Shown: positions 5,785 to 9,017 of the stretch, piece after piece
Layout: each line of letters begins with the position of its first letter
How positions within the stretch are numbered: the stretch's first letter is position 1
Assembly (NCBI GenBank): GCA_030589825.1
Contig: JAUUZT010000023.1
Coordinates: 1 to 9,017, forward strand
Reading direction: 5' to 3'
From: Dehalococcoidia bacterium
GTDB lineage: Bacteria > Chloroflexota > Dehalococcoidia > GIF9 > AB-539-J10
Length of the DNA stretch: 9,017 bases
Made by a program: the position numbers and the translations under genes
Notes under the pieces: model-generated
The model's database searches: none
Told to the model about the DNA's origin: nothing
Seen by the model: the letters and a program-made list of their open reading frames with translations, nothing else

Positions 5785-6516
5785 CTATTTATGTGGAGTG
5801 AAAGAGAAGGTTTCTCCTGGCTGTAAAGCCACGACTCTGGCGTCTGAAGAGAGCTTGCTTACTTCATTTTTAAACTGGCTTGATTCATCGGTAGCCGGAT
5901 CGTAGTGTACCGGTATAACGATCTCCGGAGCTGTCCATTTGACAGAAAGGGCGGCTTCGCGGGGTCTCATGTGAGCCCACCCCCCCGTCAGTTCAGGTTT
6001 CCCCCCTATAGGGACAAGGGCAATATTTGGCTTATAAAGCTCACCAATGAGCTTCATGTCACTGAACAGTGCAGAGTCTCCTATATTATAGATACCCGTT
6101 CCTTCTTCGGGATAGAGAATAAAACTGAGCGGCATTCCTGAGAGGTATCTTCCCTCTGATTGGAAGAAGGATATATGCCGGCATTCAACACCCAGTACCT
6201 GGATACCTTCAACCTCTATAAGGTCTCCCCATAATAACTTTATGGTCCTCTCTTCCTTTACCCCGGAGCTGATAGCGTGAGTTATTACTGCAGGGTCGGA
6301 TATCAATATGGCATTACTGCGTTTTTGAATCTCAATAGCATTGCCCATGTGGTCAGGGGCTCCGTGAGTGACCAGAATGATGTCTGCCTCAGTAATATCT
6401 TCCACCTTGACAGGACAGAGGCGGTTGGAAGTTATACATGGGTCTATAAGTATTTTTTTACCCTGTGCCTCAATCTGGAAAAAAGAAATACCATAATAAG
6501 AAAAAATGGTTGTCAT
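5785..6516 (-). CDS. UlaG-like metallo-beta-lactamase-fold hydrolase
   Basis: The 243-residue product is an MBL-fold protein of the UlaG/UPF0173 type (COG2220-like), whose members hydrolyse esters, lactones or phosphodiesters using metal. The order of motifs fits: 'ILIDP' (22-26), metal loop 'THGAPDHMG' (50-58), H114 in 'ECRHISFF', 'IGDSAL' with D147, 'GGWAHMRPREAA' with H182, and 'IPVHYDP' with H204. The loop reads H51-G-A53-P-D55-H56, so the second His of HxHxDH is Ala, which should alter one metal site. I recall HGA-DH variants elsewhere in this group, so this may be a subfamily trait rather than decay. GGAGGG (6522-6527) precedes the ATG by 5 nt. Two short G-runs encode its Gly pairs near 171 and 178. 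It forms a tight pair with the methyltransferase gene. The substrate is unknown. Confidence 0.87.
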   Translation of the reverse strand: MTTIFSYYGISFFQIEAQGKKILIDPCITSNRLCPVKVEDITEADIILVTHGAPDHMGNAIEIQKRSNAILISDPAVITHAISSGVKEERTIKLLWGDLIEVEGIQVLGVECRHISFFQSEGRYLSGMPLSFILYPEEGTGIYNIGDSALFSDMKLIGELYKPNIALVPIGGKPELTGGWAHMRPREAALSVKWTAPEIVIPVHYDPATDESSQFKNEVSKLSSDARVVALQPGETFSFTPHK

Positions 6517-6573
6517 GTTTACCCTCCAGTCAGGAATTCCATTCGCCGTTTAGAATACCATATTTTATGTTTC

Positions 6574-6603
6574 ATAATATCAAGGGTAATTCCTATGTTA
6601 CAA
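6574..6603 (-). promoter_or_regulatory. Candidate internal promoter before the MBL/methyltransferase pair
   Basis: On the minus strand TTGTAA (6603-6598) and TATTAT (6579-6574) are spaced by 18 nt, inside the 96-nt gap after the ThDP gene. No terminator is visible in that gap, so read-through from the upstream pair is also possible. Confidence 0.35.
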
Positions 6604-6612
6604 GAAGCGTTA

Positions 6613-8301
6613 TCACTTTGCGTTCTCAAAATGAGACATGTCAATTCCCGTGGAAAAATCCAGTACCATAGGGATTCCTTCCTTGTTAACCCTGAGAGCC
6701 TCTCTCAGTGCTGGTTTTATCTCTGATGGTTTCTCTATTTTAATTCCACGGCAGCTACAGGCCTCTGCCCACTTTACAAAATCGGGCTGTACCTGGAACG
6801 TGCTGGTATTCCATCCGAGTGCCTCCATTTGGAGGTGTTTTGGCCATCCAAAGGCGGAGTTGTTTAATACCACCCAGGTGCAACCCGCCTTATACTGTGC
6901 TGCCGTGGGCAACTCTTTCATATACATCTGAAAGGCTCCATCACCGGTGACACATACCACTTTTTTCTCTGGCATGGTTAATTTAGCAGCAACTGCTCCG
7001 ACTACGCCCATACCCATACATGTTTGTTCGGCTACCGGTATACACTCTGACCCCTCTTGAATTTTGTAATATGGAAAACAATAGGACCAGGTGTCCTGAG
7101 AGCCATTTTCATTTACAAGGATTGTATTTTTCCCAAATACGTTATTCAACGCATGTAATATGCTTTTAGCAGGGATTGGAGTGACCTCTCTTATACATTC
7201 AATTTCTACCTCTTTCTCAAACTCTTCCTTAGCGCTCATCAATTCCTTTACCCGTGGCATCTCTGTGAAATCATCGCCCCATTCCACTTTCTTCTTTAAA
7301 ATATCAATTAGCTGGCGCAGGACAATTCTTGCGTCACCAACTATAGCGATATCAGGCATCCAGTTTCTACCGATTTCAAAAGGACTGATATCAATCTGGA
7401 TATGCTGGGCTCCTTCCGGGAAATCCTTCCATCCATGGGTCTGGAAACTCTCATTTCTGGTACCAATTGTTATAACAAGGGTGGCACTGGAATAGACTTT
7501 CTTCGCAACTTTAGTTCTATATAAGCCACTTACGCCGAGAGCTAAAGGGTGGTCCTCAGACAATATTCCTCTTCCTCCTGGCGTGGTCATAAAAGGCGTC
7601 CCCAGCAACTCAACAAATTCTTTAAATTCCTCTGAAGCATGAGAAAGCATCACTCCATTGCCTGCTATAACCACTGTTTGCTCTGTCTTTAATAAAAGTT
7701 CTACTGCTTTGCAAATAAGTTTCGGGTCGCCTGCCGTGCGAATTCTCTTTGCTCGTGTATACTCGGGTTCTTCAATAACTATGTTTAAACCATGGGTGAT
7801 GTTTCCACCGATATCATGGGGGAGTTCAAGAAAAACGGGTCCTGGCTGCCCGTTCATTGCAATAGAAAACGCACGATATATAAACCATGGAATCCGTTCC
7901 GCATAGGGAATTCTGGCGCACCATTTAGTTATTGGTTTCATCATTCCCAGTTGGTCATTTTCCTGGAACTCTCCCATTCCTTCTGTCTTCTGACTGATGG
8001 CAGGACATATCATTACCAGCGGTGAACAGGCGGAGTAGGCCTCTGAAACTCCGGGAACCAGGTTTGCCACCCCTGGGCCTGTGCTGGCGCTACATACGCC
8101 AGGCATCCCTCTCAAGCGTGAGTAAGCCATAGCCATAAAAGGGGCGGACCCTTCGTATCTCAGATTTATCGGCGTTATCCCAGGTACTTGTTCCGCATAT
8201 AGTTGCAGAGGGCTGTCGCCTATACCAAATACGAATTCAACTCCTTGTGCCTTGACCATGTGCACAATTGCTTCCCACGGATGAATACTATTTTCTTTCA
8301 A
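6613..8301 (-). CDS. ThDP-dependent acetolactate-synthase-like enzyme
   Basis: The 562-residue product has the full three-domain build of the ThDP decarboxylase/acetolactate synthase family. The Pyr domain (about 1-170) carries the cofactor-activating E50 in 'RYEGSAPFMAMAYSR', 'STGPGVANLVPGV' (73-85) and 'FQENDQLGMMKPITKW' (112-127). The central domain spans about 190-335. The PP domain has the metal/ThDP motif G453-D454-G455 with N480-N481 27 residues on. Such enzymes decarboxylate 2-oxo acids or acyl-CoA analogues and may ligate the product. Resemblance to ALS is general, and a true biosynthetic ALS is unlikely since no small subunit or ilv gene is near. Oxalyl-CoA decarboxylase- and benzoylformate decarboxylase-like roles remain open. 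The start is a TTG at 8301, set by GAGGGAG (8307-8313) 5 nt upstream and by the expected N-terminus. It follows the nitroreductase gene by 19 nt, in one operon. Confidence 0.9.
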   Translation of the reverse strand: MKENSIHPWEAIVHMVKAQGVEFVFGIGDSPLQLYAEQVPGITPINLRYEGSAPFMAMAYSRLRGMPGVCSASTGPGVANLVPGVSEAYSACSPLVMICPAISQKTEGMGEFQENDQLGMMKPITKWCARIPYAERIPWFIYRAFSIAMNGQPGPVFLELPHDIGGNITHGLNIVIEEPEYTRAKRIRTAGDPKLICKAVELLLKTEQTVVIAGNGVMLSHASEEFKEFVELLGTPFMTTPGGRGILSEDHPLALGVSGLYRTKVAKKVYSSATLVITIGTRNESFQTHGWKDFPEGAQHIQIDISPFEIGRNWMPDIAIVGDARIVLRQLIDILKKKVEWGDDFTEMPRVKELMSAKEEFEKEVEIECIREVTPIPAKSILHALNNVFGKNTILVNENGSQDTWSYCFPYYKIQEGSECIPVAEQTCMGMGVVGAVAAKLTMPEKKVVCVTGDGAFQMYMKELPTAAQYKAGCTWVVLNNSAFGWPKHLQMEALGWNTSTFQVQPDFVKWAEACSCRGIKIEKPSEIKPALREALRVNKEGIPMVLDFSTGIDMSHFENAK

Positions 8302-8306
8302 TTTTA

Positions 8307-8313
8307 CTCCCTC
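8307..8313 (-). promoter_or_regulatory. Ribosome binding site that fixes a TTG start
   Basis: GAGGGAG on the minus strand ends 5 nt before TTG 8301-8299. No ATG or GTG at a fitting distance is in frame, so this site is the reason for accepting TTG as the start of the ThDP enzyme. Confidence 0.7.
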
Positions 8314-8320
8314 AAGATAG

Positions 8321-8875
8321 CTATTCTAAGATAATCTCCTCCAAGCTGCGCTTGGGCAGGTGATGTACCATTTCACTATCTCTCCAGTATTTAATATCAC
8401 CGTCATCTCCGACGGCCTCTATGACTACCTTTTCTTTTGGCTTCCCTAAGCTTAACACAAAGAGGATTTCATAGCGTGGTGATATTTCAAGGGATTTACG
8501 AAGCCCTTCTCTGTGTACAGATATGTGAATACAACCACCAAGTCCCTTCTCCGTGGCACCCAGCAGGATACTTTGTGCGGCGATTCCATGATCGCAGAGG
8601 AATTTCTGCCGAATTTCTGTATCTCCTAAAATGATCATATGTGCTGAGGGCCTTTCTCCTTCATCAGGACCTTGCCAATCTTTGTAATGTGAAGCCCAGG
8701 ATAGATGTTGAAAAATAGCAGCATTCTTCTGGGGGTCACAGGAGAGGATGTATTTCAACGGTTGCCAATTGCCTCCACATGCGGAGAGCCGCGCCAGGTT
8801 GACGAGTTCTCTAAGCAAGTCCATTTTTATGGGGAAGTCCTGGTAGAATCTGCGGTAACTTCTGTTTTTTATCAC
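8321..8875 (-). CDS. Nitroreductase-family flavoprotein (true start may be 8890)
   Basis: From a GTG at 8875 the product has 184 residues, near the short end of the FMN-dependent nitroreductase family. These flavoproteins use NAD(P)H to reduce nitro groups, quinones, enones or other acceptors. Visible marks are the FMN phosphate contacts 'RSYRRF' (5-10), 'NWQPLKYIL' (36-44) in the usual N-x-QP position, 'GIAAQSILLGATEKGLGGC' (97-115) and the tail 'YWRD...HHLPKRSLEEIIL' (163-183), common in nitroreductases of anaerobes. The GTG start cuts off most of the N-terminal helix that normally precedes the RS-R-F motif. Reading upstream in frame gives 'ILKDLVIKNRSYRRF', and the only good Shine-Dalgarno (AGGAG, 8898-8902) lies 7 nt before ATT 8890. 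It is the first gene of the minus-strand run, 19 nt before the ThDP gene. The acceptor is unknown. Confidence 0.88.
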   Translation of the reverse strand: MIKNRSYRRFYQDFPIKMDLLRELVNLARLSACGGNWQPLKYILSCDPQKNAAIFQHLSWASHYKDWQGPDEGERPSAHMIILGDTEIRQKFLCDHGIAAQSILLGATEKGLGGCIHISVHREGLRKSLEISPRYEILFVLSLGKPKEKVVIEAVGDDGDIKYWRDSEMVHHLPKRSLEEIILE

Positions 8876-8897
8876 TAAATCTTTTAAAATGATAACA

Positions 8898-8902
8898 CTC
8901 CT
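8898..8902 (-). promoter_or_regulatory. Ribosome binding site of the nitroreductase gene
   Basis: AGGAG on the minus strand is 22 nt from the GTG at 8875, too far for normal use, but 7 nt from ATT 8890 and 4 nt from ATC 8893, both in frame. It therefore supports a non-canonical start. Confidence 0.55.
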
Positions 8903-8918
8903 GAGCTATGACTTGTTT

Positions 8919-8945
8919 TTAATAATTTTAGGATAAACAGGTCAA
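8919..8945 (-). promoter_or_regulatory. Weak candidate promoter of the nitroreductase/ThDP operon
   Basis: On the minus strand TTGACC (8945-8940) matches the -35 consensus in 5 of 6 places, and TATTAA (8924-8919) follows at a short 15-nt spacing. The predicted start near 8912 lies about 10 nt before the Shine-Dalgarno. The remaining 8946-9017 is AT-rich with no gene seen; a 5-bp inverted repeat (ATACT/AGTAT, 8985-8999) is followed by T-rich sequence on the plus strand. Confidence 0.3.
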
Positions 8946-9017
8946 TTAACACGAGAAAAAGCCTTTGTAATCCTACGCTTAAGATACTATATCAGTATAT
9001 TTTTTCTTTTCTGCTTG

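Noticed and set aside
8985..9017. ATACT/AGTAT inverted repeat followed by T-rich sequence, terminator-like on the plus strand.
   Set aside because: AT-only weak stem and no plus-strand gene upstream of it in this region.

Overview
The window looks like a chromosomal segment of an anaerobic bacterium. It has moderate base composition, clear Shine-Dalgarno sites and short intergenic gaps. The gene content fits strictly anaerobic, corrinoid-using metabolism: a methyltransferase-type corrinoid protein with a UroD-family partner, an old-yellow-enzyme reductase, a nitroreductase and a ThDP enzyme. The small lipoprotein with a 'GxGxxxSDPF...W.IDWSY' core resembles, from memory, short secreted proteins common in Dehalococcoidia (Chloroflexota). 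I suggest that lineage with modest confidence, because nothing here is a decisive phylogenetic marker. No tRNA, rRNA, CRISPR array, insertion sequence or integrase is visible.

Layout. (1) 49-438 (+) encodes a MazG/dCTPase-like nucleotide pyrophosphohydrolase. It converges on (2) a two-gene unit on the minus strand, 2315-553: a B12-binding corrinoid protein followed by a UroD-family methyltransferase-like protein, joined by a TAATG stop/start overlap. A perfect 13-bp hairpin (501-533) lies between the two convergent ends. (3) 2780-2382 (-) is a small lipoprotein that diverges from (4) a uronate-dehydrogenase-like SDR enzyme at 2910-3650 (+); their predicted -35 boxes lie almost back to back. 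(5) 3791-4900 (+) is a single-domain old-yellow-enzyme flavin reductase with a good promoter and a dyad symmetry over its -10 box. (6) 8890/8875-5027 (-) is a run of four minus-strand genes: nitroreductase, ThDP-dependent acetolactate-synthase-like enzyme, UlaG-like metallo-beta-lactamase-fold protein and class I SAM methyltransferase. The first two and the last two are tightly packed; a 96-nt gap with a possible internal promoter separates the pairs.

How the genes may work together (inference). The corrinoid/UroD pair should move a methyl group from an unknown donor. No substrate-specific MtaB/MttB-type partner and no corrinoid reductive activase lies in the window, so the pair is either self-sufficient or served from elsewhere. 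The flavin reductases, the ThDP enzyme and the sugar-acid-type dehydrogenase together suggest catabolism of small oxidised organic acids or unsaturated/aromatic compounds, but no complete pathway can be read from the sequence.

The points most worth checking are the nitroreductase start codon (a likely ATT), the unusual metal or B12 motif residues in the UroD-like, corrinoid and MBL proteins, the terminal Cys cluster of the OYE, and the dyads in front of the OYE gene.
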